From contig JAESSM010000101.1 in NCBI GenBank assembly GCA_016764115.1, forward strand, positions 1 through 13,736: 13,736 nt of DNA, given 5' to 3'. Within the stretch, counting starts at the first letter, position 1, and every line of letters begins with the position of its first letter. This stretch comes from Bacteroidia bacterium (lineage in GTDB: Bacteria; Bacteroidota; Bacteroidia; JAESSM01; NORP286). The notes beneath the pieces are model-generated. The model was not told the origin of the DNA, searched no databases, and saw nothing but the letters and a program-made list of their open reading frames with translations. This document shows positions 12,926 through 13,736 of the stretch, piece by piece. Position numbers and translations under genes: made by a program.

Positions 12926-13736
12926 TTACAACTAGATTTTTGAATGTGGTTACTTTATAGTTTTCCTGATCATCACGATAGATGATCTGAACGATCTCCG
13001 TTGGAAAATCCAAACCACTAATATTGGTGTATTTCTTATAGAATTGCTTGCTTATGATCTTACCTTCAGGGTTGAAGAAAACAACGCCATAAAGTTTTCC
13101 CTGTTTGTGTGACATTACAATTTTACCAAGCTTACTTCTTAATAAAGCCTTGGCTTTCCAAGTAGTAATTACCATATTCTCATTATTTCCTTTAATATTA
13201 TTGATATAATCCACTTTCCCACTTTCATTAATATTTATAGATTTATCCTTATAAAAAAGAAGTTCAGAAGTCCCTTGTTCTGTAATTGTTTCACTAACCT
13301 TATCCGGTTTGCCTAGTTCTTCAATTACTTCGTCTTTTGTGATACCTATGTTAATTTCTTTGGTTTTTCCTATACTGCTTTTTTCTGTCTCAACAATTTT
13401 ATAAACTGAGTTATCCAAACCGTAATTGGTTAGATTGCCATTTAAACTCAAATTAAATATAGAGAACCCGACAACATGGGATACCAGGTTTTTGTCCACT
13501 ACTTCTCCATTTGCTATTCTGTACAAAGCGGTATCAGTAGTTAACCATGTTTCTTTTTCAGGAAATTTGAGGTTATAGACTATTTTTTGGGAGTTCTTGT
13601 CAAAATACACCTCCCCCATGGTAAGTTGTTGCTTTCCATCAGCCATTTTTTCCTTGATAGAAAAATCAGCTTTGATCCTAAAAAACTGTTGCCCAAGAGA
13701 AATCTTGGGCAACAGAGCTATAAATAATATAGCTAA
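12879..13736 (-). CDS. LolA-like periplasmic protein with inserted BamE/SmpA-like segment (5' end outside window)
   Basis: The frame is open to the right edge, giving a hydrophobic stretch LAILFIALLPKISLG directly before QQFF: the end of a signal peptide. The gene thus begins outside the window, and the TTG at 13712 is not the start. After cleavage, F-x-I-K-A-D-F-S-I-K-E-K, GEVYFD, KFPEKETWLTTDTALYRI and the late FFNPEGKII...LDFPTEIVQIIY...NYPIP follow the layout of LolA-type lipoprotein carriers (a half barrel binding lipid chains in the periplasm). Between the halves (about 13355-13203) stands NIGITKDEVIEELGKPDKV, then LLFYKDKSI and ESGKVDYI: the helix-turn and strands of the BamE/SmpA/OmlA motif. 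This gene leads the run, overlapping yidD by 47 nt. The LolA-like call rests on pattern, not on a search; sequence identity must be low. Confidence 0.68.
   Translation of the reverse strand, partial: LAILFIALLPKISLGQQFFRIKADFSIKEKMADGKQQLTMGEVYFDKNSQKIVYNLKFPEKETWLTTDTALYRIANGEVVDKNLVSHVVGFSIFNLSLNGNLTNYGLDNSVYKIVETEKSSIGKTKEINIGITKDEVIEELGKPDKVSETITEQGTSELLFYKDKSININESGKVDYINNIKGNNENMVITTWKAKALLRSKLGKIVMSHKQGKLYGVVFFNPEGKIISKQFYKKYTNISGLDFPTEIVQIIYRDDQENYKVTTFKNLVVNDFKEDNIYNYPIPQ

Noticed and set aside
13710..13712. TTG at 13712 as the start of the LolA-like gene
   Set aside because: The frame continues to the window edge and encodes a hydrophobic signal-peptide core directly upstream, so the true start lies outside.
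1..13736. CRISPR array, tRNA/rRNA genes, prophage, integrase or transposase
   Set aside because: No regularly spaced repeats, cloverleaf-like sequences or recombinase motifs were recognisable on either strand.

Overview
The window looks like chromosomal DNA of a Bacteroidota bacterium, probably from a free-living Cytophagales- or Flavobacteriales-like lineage. The evidence is AT-rich DNA, two proteins ending in a Por/type IX secretion (T9SS) C-terminal sorting domain, weak Shine-Dalgarno signals, promoter matches to the Bacteroidota TTTG/TAnnTTTG consensus, and several envelope protein types that I know mainly from this phylum. I see no tRNA, rRNA, CRISPR array, phage gene or transposase, and no gene-free stretch longer than about 220 bases.

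Left part (1-2576): the 3' end of a secreted multidomain T9SS substrate; an alkyltransferase-like DNA-damage-recognition protein (MGMT fold, catalytic Cys replaced by Ala); then, on the minus strand, a TraB/GumN-type lipoprotein followed by a SAM methyltransferase. Middle (2799-8196, plus strand): a large secreted beta-propeller protein with Asp-box repeats and a T9SS tail, a 149-bp gap holding a long near-perfect palindrome, then a tightly linked pair formed by a dihydroorotase (pyrimidine synthesis) and a PLP-dependent transsulfuration-family enzyme.

Right part (8193-13736, all minus strand): an envelope gene region. Read 5'->3' on the minus strand it starts at the right edge with a LolA-like periplasmic protein (5' end outside the window) that carries an inserted BamE/SmpA-like motif. 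An unusual signal-peptide-bearing YidD overlaps it by 47 nt. Two related TPR proteins follow, which share a C-terminal PGxGxxYxG membrane module and overlap each other by 59 nt. After these come three separate envelope genes: an outer-membrane-type lipoprotein with its own terminator, a small beta-barrel-like protein, and a signal-peptide protein with a good Bacteroidota promoter.

The best candidate for an undescribed system is the four-gene LolA/BamE-like - exported YidD - TPR - TPR unit. Its composition (lipoprotein-carrier fold, BamE-like piece, YidD domain predicted to face the periplasm, TPR scaffolds with membrane hairpins) suggests a role in envelope or outer-membrane biogenesis. That role is inference from composition and gene order. 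A second point of interest is a diverged inverted repeat (12345-12469), typical of intergenic DNA, that has become the N-terminal coding region of the first TPR gene.
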